DNA of 64,000 nucleotides, taken from NCBI GenBank assembly GCA_023313575.1, contig JAJTTP010000016.1, positions 744,001 to 808,000 of the forward strand, in the 5' to 3' direction. This DNA is from Eutypella sp. D-1. Its lineage: Eukaryota > Ascomycota > Sordariomycetes > Xylariales > Diatrypaceae. The notes beneath the pieces are model-generated. The model saw nothing but the letters and a program-made list of their open reading frames with translations. It made no database searches and was not told the origin of the DNA. Made by a program: the position numbers and the translations under genes. Positions 37,147 through 50,177 of the stretch are shown one piece after another. The first letter of the stretch is position 1. Each line of letters starts with the position of its first letter.

Positions 37147-38366
37147 TCGGCTGAGCCTGGGGAATTCTGGCAGGAAAGCTGAGGAGGGCGGGCATCTACG
37201 GACAACGCATTGGGTAGATTGCATGTTTCTAGTCCACTGATTATCATTATTCTTCTTCTAAACTATAGTTACGTTACTACTTAATTCTAGAAATTTTACC
37301 TTAACTACACCTGACGCTCTCCGTGATCAGTTTCTCCAAAGTTCAGCTCACATTTGTCGCTCCATGCAGGATTCAAGATAGGTAATATATTGAATCATAA
37401 CCCCTCTCATAACCCCTCTATGTGTAACCCTGCGAAGCACCATCACCGGCCAGATTTTTGCCCGCTCGCTCCCGACCCGATCAGCCCGATCTACTCCTAC
37501 CAATGTAGCAATCTATCTACACTCGGCCCGGCCCTCTGGTGCGGGGTTCTTATCAATTCGGATCGTTGATCCTCTCACTACCTAGCTCTAGACTAGATAC
37601 GTCAAGACATGCATTGCATATCCTCACCACAGATAAACGGTTGGGAGTAGTGGGATAGCTCTAGGTAGTGATGGTCTCTTTTGAGGCCTCCCAATGTTGT
37701 GCAAGATGTCTATCCCTATGTACGTTATCTACGCTGGGAGCTAGTTAATCATGGATGCCCTGCTTTCCCCCACGAACCCCTATTTAGATAGGTACACGGC
37801 CCCGCTATTCGGCGTCAACGGGGACTGCTGTACTCAGGTGGGGGTAAAGGGGTCGGCGTCTGGAGATGCTAGGTGGATACCTAAGTAGGTATCTACCTAA
37901 GTAGATAAGTAGAGATTAGATCGATAAGGACAACAAGCCGGGCGCAATGCCGATCGCTAGTGAACTACTTAGGTATCTTCACTATTTACTTAGCTATCTG
38001 GATGGATATCTGAGAGACTGAGCCTATCTAGGCCTCGGCAGGACCTCCCTATCTGGGTCTGATAAACTTTCCAAGGCTCCCAGGGTGGCTTGACATGTGT
38101 TACACTCGGGTCACAGGGGAGCCCCGAAGTGTAAAGAAACGAGAATATATTGGAGGAAGGCGCCCGGGACTACCCCACAAGCTGCGAGTGCCCATATAGG
38201 AGCCCGCAATTCCCTCCGCCCCCCCCTCCGCCAAGACAACACATGACCTCCCTTCTTACGTCTCACTTGTCCAACGGTATAAGACATTTGCTCGAAACGA
38301 AACGAGAACCGAGAGAGCCATTAGTCTTGTTCATTGGGCATTGAGAGGGACATTGGGGAAGAATCA
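37147..38366. other. Intergenic, CCTAAGTAGG-rich
   Basis: About 1.2 kb without a gene. 37871-37915 is a dense run of related words (ACCTAAGTAGGTATCTACCTAAGTAG), which can fold on itself. A C-rich tract lies at 38211-38230. Confidence 0.45.
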
Positions 38367-38376
38367 TATATATAAA
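38367..38376 (+). promoter_or_regulatory. TATA box candidate, copper amine oxidase gene
   Basis: ATATATATAAAGG about 95 nt upstream of the ATG at 38470; strong match to a TATA element, consistent with a regulated gene. Confidence 0.5.
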
Positions 38377-38469
38377 GGCAAAAGCTAGCCTGGCCATCTA
38401 TTTACAGGAGAGGATCAAGGCTAGCCAAGAAAGTTACTCGGTCTTGGTGTCCTCTGTTATAAGTTTAAG

Positions 38470-40850
38470 ATGACGATGACGGTTAACGGAGCAAAGTCGA
38501 CGACGTCACTCCACCCGCTGCGACCCCTCACAGCAGACGAGGTTTTCCAGGCTCGCAACATCGTTGTCGAGGAGCAGGGCGGCGAGGGGATTGTCTTCGC
38601 ATTCCGATCCGTATCTATTGAAGAACCGGGGAAGGCAGATCTTGTGGAGATCCTCGTTGCCGAACATGGTGGTCCTTCGACGAAGGCCAGTCCGCCGAGA
38701 TTGGTGAATCTGATCTATGACGTGATTAAGGAAGGCGTCTTCACCTTGACGGAGACCGTTGTCGATGTGGGAATTGGGAAGGTTCACAGCACCGCGACCT
38801 TTCCGGAACATTGCCAGACGAGCTACACGGCGGATGAGTTTAAGCTCTTCCAGGATGCCTGTGTGTCATCCGAGATGTTCAAGGACGCATTGAATGAGTT
38901 CACGCTCCCGGAGAACTTCGAGATCACGATAGATCCGTGGCCCTATGGTAATTAATGACCTACGCATAGCAATTGAAGGCTCACTATCATTTTTCGTACT
39001 GATCATGATCCATACAAGGCGGGCTCGACCCTGACGAGACCGTGCCCCGGTATATGCAAGGCCTCGTCTTTGCCCGCGACAAATCCAATAGCAACGCGGA
39101 TTCAAACCACTACTCCTATCCTGTGCCGATCATACCCGTCATGGACTTCAATGCGAAGAAGCTGGTCCGGATAGATCGCTTAGCCACGGGTGGGATCGGG
39201 GACGGTCTCGAGCCGGCGCCGCGATCCAGTAAGCCGAAGAAACTGTTCGAGCATGCGAAATCGGGCGAATACGTTCCCGAGCTGCTCGACCGACCCCTTC
39301 GCACCGACCTCAAACCTATCGACGTGGTGCAGCCCGAAGGGACTTCCTTTACTGTGCATCACGACAATCTGGTCGAGTGGCAGAACTGGCGGTTTAGGGT
39401 GGGGTTCACGCCTCGCGAAGGTCCCGTGCTGCACGACGTCTGCTATGCAAACCGCCCGATCCTCTATCGTCTGTCGTTCTCCGAGATGACGGTACCGTAT
39501 GGAGATCCCAGGCCACCTTTCCACCGTAAACAGGCTTTTGATTTCGGCGACGGTGGGATCGGTCGCAACGCGAACAATTTGAAGCTGGGGTGCGACTGTC
39601 TTGGCGCGATCCACTACTTCGACTCATGGATTATAGATACAGATGGTAAGCCCTCGTTGGCTAAGAACGTCGTGTGCTTGCATGAGCAAGACAATGGCAT
39701 TGGATGGAAGCACACGAACTTCCGAACAGATCGGGCCGTCGTAACGCGGCACCGCGAACTCGTGGTACAGTCCATCGTCACGCTCGCGAACTACGAATAT
39801 GCCTTCATGTACAAGCTGGACCTGGCCGGGGGTATCACCATCGAGACGCGCGCTACCGGCATCGTAAGTGTCGTCGCAATCGACGAGGGCAAGAAGTCGG
39901 CGTACGGCAACATCGTGTCCCCCGGGGTCCTGGCTCAGAACCACCAACACATCTTCGCGACGCGCATCGACCCAAGCATCGACTCCTACGCGGCCGGCGA
40001 CACCGCCATCGTCCTCGAAGAGAGCCACCCGATCCCAATGAACCCCGAGACGAACCCACACGGCAACGCTTACGAGATTCGCCGGACCCGCATCGAGCGC
40101 GCCACGTACGCGGACGCGGAACCCCGCTATAACCGCACGGTCCGGATGGAGCACGTCGACAAGACGAACCCCATCAGCGGCAAGAACGTCGGCTACAAGT
40201 TCGTCCCCACCGCCACGCAGCTCCTGCTGGCCGACGACAACAGCGTCCAGGCTGCGCGCGCCCCCTACGCGAAACACCATATCTGGGTTACCGGCCACCG
40301 CGACGGAGAGCTCTGGGCAGCCGGCGAGTTCACGAATCAGAGCAAGAAGGAGGTCGGTGGCGTCAAAGCTATGGTTGACAGGGGTGACTGGTTTGTGGGT
40401 GGGATAGATCACGAGAATGGCCACGCCAATAGCGCTGGAGACAAAGGGAAGGGCCTGAAGAGCAGTCCCATTGTCTGGAACGTGTTCGGGCTCACGCATA
40501 ATCCCAGGGTGGAGGATTGGCCTGTCATGTTTGTCCCTCACTCCCCCCCCAAAAACTTTTTTTCTTTTATTTCCAATGCATATGTCAAACCCTCCTGCTG
40601 ACCGCGTGACAGGCCCTGCGAGATCCACCAACTCCATATCAAACCGGCCGACTTCTTCACCAGCAACCCGGCGCTGGACGTCCCGGGCAAGCAGAACGGC
40701 GCCAGCGTTGTAGTGCCCTGCTGCGGAGGACAGGAGCCCGACGTCGGTCCCCGCGCGAATGGCGGCGGTGACGACGCGGTGCAGCGGGACCCTGTCACGC
40801 ATATGCAAGGTTCGGGTCCGGGTATTGAGCCGGATGAGATTCCGAAATAG
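38470..40850 (+). CDS. Copper amine oxidase (primary-amine oxidase)
   Basis: Oxidises primary amines to aldehyde, ammonia and H2O2 using copper and the self-made cofactor topaquinone. Three exons (38470-38947, 39019-40528, 40613-40850) give 741 residues, normal for fungi. N-terminal N2/N3 domains are in residues 1-230. The catalytic domain has the base Asp region (GDGGIGRNANNLKLGCDC), the topaquinone motif Asn-Tyr-Glu-Tyr (LANYEYAFMY, Tyr is the cofactor precursor), copper ligands in AQNHQHIFATR and the third His in FGLTHNPRVEDWPVMPCE, which spans the last splice. The last intron uses a less common GTTTGT donor; it is required to give VMPCEIHQLHIKPADFF. No signal peptide and no C-terminal SKL-type peroxisome signal (ends DEIPK). 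All catalytic residues are intact. Confidence 0.94.
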
Positions 40851-41619
40851 AGCTACTGAATTTGAAGGGAAGGGCAGGGAAATCAGCGTATACTAACGAG
40901 TTCATGATTACGGGCGACGGTTCAAATTTGATGTTTCATTTGGGGGTATGCTTATGCACAGGCAACGGTCATAGTAGGTTGCATCTAGGGGGTGGGGGTG
41001 ATGGCAGACTGGCCTGACATACACGGCAGCAAGGCGGGCATTCAGGCATCGGCTTTTACGCCTGCATATGCAATCAATATGATAGAGAGAGCTACGTGAG
41101 ACATTCATAGATTGAGAACAAAGTCTTTTCTGCTACAGCTTTTTCTGCTACAGCTTGGTTTCATATCCCCCCCTTTGCCATCGGTGTAGCTGCCTGGTAG
41201 GTATTCTACACGCTGCGATATCCCATTGGGAGTTTTTATGAGTATGTCTTTTTTTACGATGCTGGTCTTCTTTGTGACTTGTGTTGTGTTGGTTGTCGTG
41301 TATCACAAGCTTGACTGGCTATCTAGAGGGGAGCTTCTTAGAATTCAGTTGTGAAGTGTCTGACAGCGCTCAAAGAAAACCAACACGCGTAAGACATGAT
41401 TGAGGCAGGAGAGGCAAATACGCCATAGGGTTCCCCCATTATGGCGAGGTTTTCGAATGTGTGTGTATATATATATATATACTATCATATATCCAGGCGT
41501 AGGAGGCCATGGACGATGGACACGACTGATGACCTCCGTGGACCTACCTAGTACTACGCAGTTCGCATACCTACCTCCCCTTACAACCGCACCCCTTAAC
41601 ATCCCCCCCGACGAGAACG
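40851..41619. other. Intergenic, no gene seen
   Basis: 3' flank of the amine oxidase. A (TA)n tract with GTGTGTATATATATATATATAC lies at 41459-41481. Confidence 0.45.
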
Positions 41620-42031
41620 ATGAACTCCATGGAACGCCACGCCATCACCGGAAACTACGAGATCACGCGCCCCCCGCCGCCACACGCCCGGTATCTCTGG
41701 GAGATGGCCACAGGCGCCTGGTACGAGACCGAGGCGGGGGAAACCTGCACGCGCGTCGGGGAGGGGAAGGAGTGTCGGGGGCCAAGATGAAGGAGTGGAT
41801 ACTTCTGAGGCGGCTCGTGATCCCAGAGAATTGCTGCGGGTAGCGAGCATCAGGATCAAGACGGCGCCGGTGGTAGTGGAGCGTCATCGTCGGGATACCC
41901 GCAATCCCTGCTGGAAGATCGCGTGCTGTATTGTTGCGATGGCGTTGGCGATCCGGGATCTTGTCCGTGGAGTTCGCGCTGTCCGAATTGCGGGTGGGAG
42001 ATCCCCGTCAACGGAGGTGAAGGAGGCGTAG
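41620..42031 (+). pseudogene. Possible small gene or frameshifted remnant
   Basis: A 56-codon ORF (41620-41790) with coding-like GC-rich third positions (MNSMERHAITGNYEI, then ARYLWEMATGAWYETEAG) ends at a TGA. A second frame, shifted by one base, is open through the same point and continues to 42031 (DTSEAARDPRELLRVASIRI, WKIACCIVAMALAIRDLV). No GT-AG pair joins them well, so this could be a frameshifted gene of about 135 residues or chance. I recognise no family. Confidence 0.25.
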
Positions 42032-43306
42032 GGAGTCATCACGGGCGTCTCACGCAAGCTGTGACGAGGGTTCTGTCTACCTACCTACCTAGTACATCAT
42101 AGACAGAGAGAGGTTTCATGGGCAAAGGCTGCTTCAACTTCAACTTCAACTTCGGCTCCGAGATCCGAGAAAGCCGAGCCGTGTCCGAGATGGGCTGCTC
42201 GTCATGAAGGAACTGTTCATCTCGGAGTCCGAGGGCGGTGGTGGTATGGGGGATCCAGAAAACCATGCTCAGGTCAGGGGCTGGACCGAAGATACAGACA
42301 GTAGTTTGCAGCAGTGAATGAAATATTCGCGACATTTCTGATTGGCTCCTTTGTCTATGGGTGTGCTATAACTGACGGTGCTGACACCCGCCTGCGGCGC
42401 TATTGGCTCCCCTACTAGGACCCTCCGTACTGCTGATGATAGGCTCCAGCCAATCAGATCGCAGATATTAGTCAGTTTATACGCTGTACTATTGGTGGGT
42501 ACTAAGTATGGAGGATACCTAGGTCATGTATATAGACCCCTTATTACGAACATCAATCACCAACCATTTTGCGTCCCTACTTCAGATCATGCACTGCAAG
42601 AGTGTGGGGAGAAGTGTTTCCAAGCTGCCAAGCAATCTTCTGAGAGAGAGAGAGAGCCTCAACAGTTTGACAGTCGAAAAGCCTCCCAGGTTCTGTTCAA
42701 GCTTGGAAATACATAGGTACCTAGGTATTCTTGCTTACATAAGGTATGTACATGATACGGTAATTACAGGTCGGGATCATTCAGGCACAGGCTTCCGTGG
42801 TGTCGTCATACTTAGGTAAGTACCGTTGGCACCCCGTTAAAGTTTATCGATTAGCCCATCTGCAGCCAGCCCACCGTTAGTTTAGCACCTCTTGGTTTGG
42901 CCGAATCGAGTAATGCCCACACCACCCTCCCCCCGCTATCACTCCGTTTATCGTCTATCTTCGGCGCCGCCCGTCGCCCTCTGCTTTTGTCTACCCCGGG
43001 CATGACATATGATTTATTTTCATTTTATTTTTTTTGTCTTTTCTGTCTCGCCACTTCCTTATATGATGGTTTAGATTGCATTCGACATCTCATGGAATTC
43101 TTATTTAAATTTTCTATCTGATATACGATATACTAATTCACCATGTGGCAGACTAAGTAATAAAGTGGTAGCATAACGGAAGTCACCGGGCTAAGGTGCT
43201 TTGCGACCAATCAACAACCTCCCGCCACTTCTCGTCCCATTGCTTGCCCTACCAATTGCCCTACCCATTGTCCTATCGTGAGGTCCTATAAGAGGGCATC
43301 GCGATT
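42032..43306. other. Intergenic, no gene seen
   Basis: Contains TACCTAGGTA at 42718-42727 and a GAGA repeat at 42641-42655. CCTATAAGAGG at 43285-43295, only 12 nt before the MFS ATG, may be a TATA-like element if the real start is further downstream. Confidence 0.4.
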
Positions 43307-45305
43307 ATGGTACACGCGACGAATGCCGCCGCCGCTGCTGCTGCGTCTGCGGCGGCCTCGTCTTCCCTACGACCAGCCAGAGATCGATCGAGGACTGGCT
43401 CGGTAGGATCTTTTCGGGCTGGCTCACCTCTCCCGACTCTCCCAAGTCTGCGTTCTACTGTCACGAGGACAGCTGCGATTAGAAATAGCACTCGCCGTAT
43501 ATCATCACACCAACATTACCATACTTTCCCAACTGCTCCACCAAAGACCCCCGGCAGACGACAATCCTCCGATTCGAACTCCCTGTCTCCCGGTTCCCCC
43601 AACGGCAGCGACCAGTCTCACGATGCTACCCCATTACCCTACAAGCAGTTGGCCCTACTAGCATTGCTCTCCCTGGCTGAGCAGTCTGCTCTCAACTCGA
43701 TATCACCCTACCTTCCCGAGATGATCGCATCCTTTCCCGACGTTGCCCAACACGAGGTCGGATTATACGTCGGTCTCTTGGCCTCTGCCTTTGCCCTGGC
43801 CCAGCTGGCTACTAATCTTCTATGGGGATACCTGGCAGATTCTATCGGCCGGAAGCCCGTGATGCTTATGGGCACGTCCTTGCTCTGTATCTGTTTTGCC
43901 TTCTTCGGCTTCTGTTCTCGGTACTGGCACATCATTCTCGTGCACGTGGCCATGGGCCTCCTCAACGGGAACGCCGCCGTCGTGCCCACCTGTCTCGGGG
44001 AGCTGACCGACCGGAGTAATCAGAGCAGGGCCTTTACCTGGTTGCCCGTGGTATACAGCCTGGGCTCCATTACCGGTCCTGCCCTCGGCGGTATTCTTGT
44101 CGGGAAGTTCGCGGAACACAGATATCCTTACCTCGCGCCGAATATCGTAGGCGCCTCCCTCTTGGCGCTAAGCGTCGTCGTGCTCGCCTTGTGGTTCGAA
44201 GAGACCCTCGAAAAGGACGTAGACTGGGCTGGTTCGGAATGGACACAGCGGTTTCAGTGGGTGTCGCATCACGTAGTGAAGACAAAGAATCGTCTCAAGA
44301 GGTCATTATTCTCGAGATGGGCCGGGAATAGACACGCCGACGAGGTACCACCCTATGCAAATGGAGAAGACGGATATGGTGGTGGTGTGGGAGAGGACAC
44401 CCGGCTCATAGATCCGAGCAGCAACGGCGAATGCGGTTTGGATGGTAAACTCCCAGCCGAACCCGCCACTTGGCGTCAGCTCTGGAACCGCACCACCATC
44501 GTCCTGCTGATCACCTCGCTCGTCTTCCAGCTGTCCAACAGCTCCTTCAACAGCCTCTACCCGGTATTTGCTTCGGGAAAACCGCCTACGGGCCGAGATC
44601 TCCGTGCGGAGGTCATTGGTCTCAGCCTGTCCATCGCCGGAATCGTCACGATCCTGTTCCAGCTCTGCTTGTTCCGACCGCTGAAGTCGCGCGTGGGAAA
44701 CGTCGGTTCCTACCGAGGCGCTCTCCTCGGGTTTGGACTCACTATGGCCCTCATGCCGTTTGTGGGCTATCGGGACTCGGATCCCCCTTTTGGTGTAGGC
44801 GATAGCAAGCTCTGGCTCTACGCCGAGATTGGATTTATTCTCGTCATCAAGAACATCTGCGCCGTCGGCGGTCTTTCCAGCGTGATGTTGCTGGTAAGTC
44901 ACTAACTAGCTCCCATGAAAAAAAATAAATAAATCGAGCTTTACTAAACGATATGACAAGATTACGAACTCAGCGCCCTCCCACGCGACCCTCGGCACCC
45001 TCAACGGCATCGCCCAGACCCTGTCCGCAGCCGGCCGCAGCGTGGGACCTTTCCTCTCCGGCGGCCTCTACAGCCTCTCGACGCGCGTGCAGCCTAAAGG
45101 CGAGGCCCTGGCCTGGGGCCTGTTCGCCGGCATTGCGCTCGCCGGCTGGTTGGGGACTTACGCTATCCATGGAGAAGGCCTCGAGAGCACCGACGATGGG
45201 TTTGAGAGCCAGGATGATTTACATGGGGATGAGGAGGGGGAGGATACTGCTGGTGGTGGTGGCGGGGGTGAGCAGGGACGTATAGGTCGGCGCGTTTCTG
45301 CATGA
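43307..45305 (+). CDS. MFS transporter (ZIFL/YCR023C-like)
   Basis: Major facilitator superfamily secondary transporter, 643 residues, two exons (43307-44893, 44961-45305; 67-nt intron). A long cytosolic N-terminus (1-105) has an Ala run and many Ser/Arg. TM1 starts at YKQLALLALLSLAEQSALNSI; the MFS motif A between TM2 and TM3 is GYLADSIGRKPVM; TM4-5 carry GLLNGNAAVVPTCLGELTD and GSITGPALGG. A central cytosolic loop of about 100 residues separates the two halves; the second half has ITSLVFQLSNSSFNSLYPVF and, from exon 2, TLSAAGRSVGPFLSGGLYSL. The C-tail is acidic then Gly-rich. The family resembles plant zinc-induced facilitator-like proteins and yeast Ycr023c. Substrate not predictable. The ATG could be one of several before the Ala run. 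Confidence 0.88.
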
Positions 45306-48298
45306 TTAGACAGGTGCTATATAGATGCCTTTTCTTTTCTTTTTTTTTTCCGAAATTCTTTTGGGACCATACAAGCGAGTGATTTTGGGGGTTCTATGCA
45401 TGCATGATAGCGGCGTTTTCGGTCGCTATAAATAGTAACTTTCTCTCAGCGCGACTGGGGAGGGGAGTATTGATATTGGTATTGGTATATTTGGATGGTT
45501 TACCTAATGCCAATTCCCCACCATGGCTACGCGATAGAGAAGAGAAAAGTATATGTATGTCTTTACAATCATCGACGACCTTCCACCAGTGATGTCTACT
45601 CTACCTATCTACTTACTTACTTAGACCGCGCTTATCGCGTTTACGTCTAAGTCCGCATTGTATGCTCTACGGGGCTTAGTAACTTTGGATCTTTATTGCG
45701 GGAGGGTCTAGTCTTCCGGGCACAAGAATTGTTGTATGTGTAATTATTAACTACCTATTTTATGCTTCGGCAATATCTCCGGGGAGACAGCCTAGGTAGG
45801 AAGTATAAAACCCGTTATACCCCTTATGCATTGGGCTTATGTTGCTGGTGCCATCATCCTCCCGGAAGGGCGTATGCCCTGCTCATCTTCGAACCGGGTA
45901 CACCCGCCGGTTATGGAAAGGGATTTATGGGAGGAGCCGACCTATATTGTTGCACTTAACACTCATTATGCCATACATGCAACGGGGTACAGTCGTTCGC
46001 CAACTTACTGTAGATACTACGGCTTGAATATTCGAGGTATGAGTCTAGAACGTCCCGAGGTGGGATGTGACGTCGTCCCTTCGCTGCCTTCGTCCGTGCA
46101 TCGGTAACCCCACCACCCCCTTTTCGGGACTGCTGTTCCGCTCCCCCCCTCCCCGTAATGATGACCTCGTTCGGCCGGGAAGCCTTTCAAGGGTAGGCAG
46201 GTTGGGTCTTCTGAAGTCTCCCTCCCTCTTTGACTTCTTCCATACTAGGTAGGCATTTGCTTCCCACCCTAGCTGACGTCAATTGCTCCTATGAATAACA
46301 CAAGGTTATTACTACAGTAGTGCCCGGCTGCCCACCCCTCAATCATCATGCCACCGCATAGGCTATCTGGGTAATCGGGCCTTGATCACATTCTTCTCTT
46401 ACGTTGAGCTGGATCTAAAAATGTTTAGACTTGGATTATATAGAATGATTTGGGAAAGATGATTGATGATTGATGACCGTGAACTTAACATGTTTCTTCA
46501 ACGCCCACCCATACCAGTCCACCGGGTCCTGTTTCCGAAAAGCTGTGGCGCTTGCCTGTTGCGCTTTTTTGGTGGTCCACGGCATGCTCGATTTAGGAAC
46601 ATCGCTTACACATGCATTCCTCGGAATTGACGAATCACCATTGTTTCCAAAGACATCTACATCTTTAGATTACCAACAACACCTTTCCCTGCAGCCCTAC
46701 GGGGCTAGACGCTTATGCAGCTACCCCGATTGCTCGATGGGGTGTTGACGCCTACCGTTGTTCAACGGCTTTTTTTTCGCTTGCTTTTTTCTTTTCCTGC
46801 CCAATCAGGACCGAAGGTTTAGCAAATTCACCCTGACACGCGATCATATTCCACACATCCATTTGATCATGGATCGCTTAAGCAGATGGCTGGCTCTTCC
46901 AAACTTACATTTATAGCTCCATCAGCTACACCCCTATGCTAGCGACTGGCTTGCCGTCCAATCGGATACCGAAGAACCCCCGCCACTATGAAGAATCGGA
47001 ATTATAATACTGCAAGGGATATATTTCGGGGTCCCTTGCTAGGATCCCAGAGACACATTGCGGGTCGACCCGTCCTAGCAACGGTGTCCTAGCAGCACTC
47101 CCTCCTCGCTCTACTTTACTCGAACTACATCCCATCCTGCGTCGAATGCATCGCTGCGGCAACAGGAGCTTCAATGGGTAGGCTTGGCGTAGTATTCATC
47201 CTTACTGGCTTTAGATCAACGCCATCACTTAGGACTTTGACCTCGCGAGACGCGCTTGCCTCGAGTGTGAGGCATCCTGGGCGCGGGTGTAACTGAGGTC
47301 GAGGAGGTATCCTGAATGAATGATGACTTCAGAACGTGACAACAGCTGTTATTCAAGCGCAAGCCACTGATATAGGTACTGCCACGGAGCTGAGCACTCT
47401 TCTTCACATCAGAGAATGTACTACCTGAGGTGAGCAGTGCTGTTCACATGAACTGCTAAACGGCCCTTTCTACTTCTTCGCTTAACGCCCCCCTCGATGC
47501 AGCCAGGCCATTACTAACCAGCCACAAACCTACGTTCAAGCCCCCGCTTGTAGCATAGGACCTACGAACCTTCTGAGGACGTCATTTGACTTCCTAGCCA
47601 TTTGTCTTCACCGACGTTCGTCACACAATGTGAATTTATAGATATAGAGTGCTGACATAGGGTAGACAATTGCCGTTGGCGCTCAGTGTACAGAATAGAC
47701 GCCAGGGCAATCTAGGACCTGTTGCATCAATTAGGACGAGCCTATTCACTTCTTTGATGAGGCTGGATGTCTACACTCCCCCCTTCGAATATCATGTCCA
47801 TGACTTTAGGTTCCGGGTGTTGTTTTAGTATGGCGTCTTTCAGGACATTCGACGAGGTGATGGTGGCCGACGAGACTCTTGTTCAGACTATCTGTTGTTC
47901 GGGACCTGTTATGTATGTCCCCTTATGTGTTGGCTGCTATGTTGACCTTCTCATTCGGGGGCTTCCGTACCCCCGATCGAGAACCACTGCCGTCGACGGA
48001 TTTACGAAGGGGAGTATGTTCGACCTTAATATAGCATCATCATTCACATACCATGGAGTGCGCGTACACTTGTGAGGTGTATTCATCCGTACTGCTGGTC
48101 GTGGAGATCAAGGCCGATGAGCTTGATATAAATGAGATATGTTCCCTCGCTCTTGAATCACATCACACTCGCAATCACATCATCAACCTAACAGCAACTT
48201 GTACGTCCAGCTTCTACTTAAACACCTAGTCACTTCTGTCTCGAACCACCACGAGAAGTTCATCAAGAGATTCCCTCGCGGTCTTCATTGGAATTAAA
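45306..48298. other. 3 kb intergenic region, no gene seen
   Basis: Only unconvincing ORFs (46470-46748, 92 codons, and 47767-48075, 102 codons) without recognised domains. No transposon ends, tRNA or long repeats seen. The last 200 nt are CA- and CT-rich, like a fungal leader, before the gene at 48299. Confidence 0.45.
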
Positions 48299-49009
48299 AT
48301 GGCCCCTAGCTCTAGAAGCAGCAAGAAGGGAAGAGCTTCCCAAGTGCGTGATGGATTCTGTTTCGTAACTCCTGCCCCTGCCCTGCCTCCTACTCCCCAA
48401 ACTCCTTTGCCTACGCGCTTTAATTACTCCCCACTCGCCCAGTTACTAACACCCCGCAGTCTTCCATCCAACAGCTCATCGACTCGCTGCGGACGCACCG
48501 GGTCAACACTTTGACAGAACTGTGTCGCATCGAGCGAGTGGCAGCGAGCTGCGAGAACGAGGAGGATGCGCAGGCCTTCCAGGAGCCTATGACGGCCGCC
48601 TGGAACTACTACGTCACGAGCAACCAGTTCTACACCGAGCTCAGCGGCCTCACCCGCAACTATCCCTTCTCCGCCGACCTCGTCAACGACGCCCTCTACC
48701 GCGTCCAGAGCGATCCTAATTCCAACCGCAGCTGGAACCTCGCTTGGCTTTGCCTTACTACGATGAAGGACCAGTAAGTCCATCCGCCCGTATTCCTGAC
48801 CGTCCCTCAACCTCCTTGGCTAATCACCGTATTGCAGAGGCCTCATTTCTAGCTATGCCATGGTCGACTCCTGGAAAAGGGAGATGTGGGGCGGTCGCGA
48901 TCCCACACAGGAAGAAGCCGACCAGCTCGCCCAGTGCTTCGAGCATGAGTGGACGGCTGCCGTCGACAACATGCTCAGGCACTGGGCTACGCCGCCTACC
49001 TGGTACTAA
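48299..49009 (+). CDS. Hypothetical small helical protein
   Basis: Three exons (48299-48343, 48460-48773, 48838-49009) join to 176 residues with perfect phase; intron 1 has the branch site TACTAAC shortly before its CAG acceptor. I do not recognise the family. The protein is soluble, without signal peptide or TM, predicted largely helical, with a basic N-terminus (SSRSSKKGRASQ) and a Trp-rich C-terminus (SWKREMWGGRDP, FEHEWTAAVDNMLRHW, ending ATPPTWY). The coding regions use GC-rich third positions, unlike the flanks. The first exon codes only 15 residues, so gene finders may drop it. Confidence 0.8.
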
Positions 49010-50177
49010 CCGGCTATCGCTCCGGCCATTCATTTTCTTCAGGTTGCATGGTTCAGGCGTTTTTGAGTGCATGGTTATGGCGAGGCATTATCGCAAAGAA
49101 TAGACGCATCGCATCACTGCTGCATGGTTCAGCCTGGAGCTGTTCGGAGTTTGGGATAGATCTGCATTTTGTGTGGTTTCAAGACACGCTCATTTACTTC
49201 GCGCATCGCATTTGCATTTCAGCATGGTTGCATGGCTGCATGGCTGCATGGGCTAGGAGTTCATCATGGTTTCCCCCTTTTTGCTTTGCATCTAGACCTG
49301 TCACGTCCTGGACGCACTACTCGTACTGCCTTACATAGATTCACCTAGCTGGACTACAAATTCATTCATTTCCACTCTGTCTGTATATCATCAACGATAT
49401 AGGAGACGCCCGGCGCCCCAACACGATGCACAACTGCCTCGTAACATCAACAGTGGTGACATTTGTAGGGCTCGTCCACCGCAAGGGGCGTTTAAGGGGC
49501 GCACACGAGCCGCTTCGTTGCTGCTGAACTTTGCTTACGCTGCCGGCACTTCCCGCAGAACAGTTGCTGACGTCAAATAGCCTCGCGCAGCCCTCACAAA
49601 CCCTCCCTGTCAGCCACCAATCACGCCCGCTATAGGTGGCTGCTATAATGCTCAGCCTCCTCGTCGGCCCGTCCGGGTGCCAATTTTAGGTACCGCTATA
49701 GGTAACTGTTTGCTGATGAGCGGCCTCCGGCTCTGGAAGGTCGGGATGACTGATCGCCTCCTGGAGTCTGGACCGAGGTAGATTATTAAGGGGATGAGCA
49801 CCGGTGTGACTACTCGTTGAGGTGTCGCTGGCCTTGCTGTGGCGTGGTATTTATGTAGGGCTCAACCTTTAAGGTAGCACGCTGTGAGTAATGATGACGT
49901 CGTAAGTTTTCTTCTTCACGCAAGCTGGCATGGAAGAGGTGTATGTTTGTAGTCGTAAACGGCCCGTGCGCCAATCCCAGATATGTATCAAGTTCAGCTG
50001 CCTCCAACTGTGTAACCGAGGCTGAAAGAATTCCTTCTCATTTCCATTTCTCATCTTTGTTCTTTATTTTTGGTCTCTACTCATCGGATGTAAAGGGGCC
50101 TCGGTTTCAAAATTTATTCAATATTACTTCCAACATGATAAATTGAAGAATACCCGCCCGCTTCTCCCACCCTCGCA
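49010..50177. other. Intergenic with GCATGGCT repeats
   Basis: No gene. 49044-49252 carries several GCATGGTT/GCATGGCT words, ending in a tandem tract at 49222-49252. The word CCGCTATAGGT occurs twice (about 49628 and 49692). Confidence 0.5.
49222..49252. repeat. GCATGGCT octamer tandem repeat
   Basis: Roughly four tandem 8-nt units (gcatggtt, gcatggct, gcatggct, gcatgggc) about 220 nt after the hypothetical gene. Confidence 0.8.

Noticed and set aside
39624..40808. Minus-strand ORF of 394 codons
   Set aside because: Antisense to the copper amine oxidase, whose catalytic motifs are clear in the sense frame; the antisense has no domain.
46470..46748. 92-codon plus-strand ORF
   Set aside because: Isolated, no recognisable domain, no splice partner, and base composition like the flanks.
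47767..48075. 102-codon plus-strand ORF that briefly looked like transposon sequence
   Set aside because: No reverse transcriptase, integrase or terminal repeats could be found around it.
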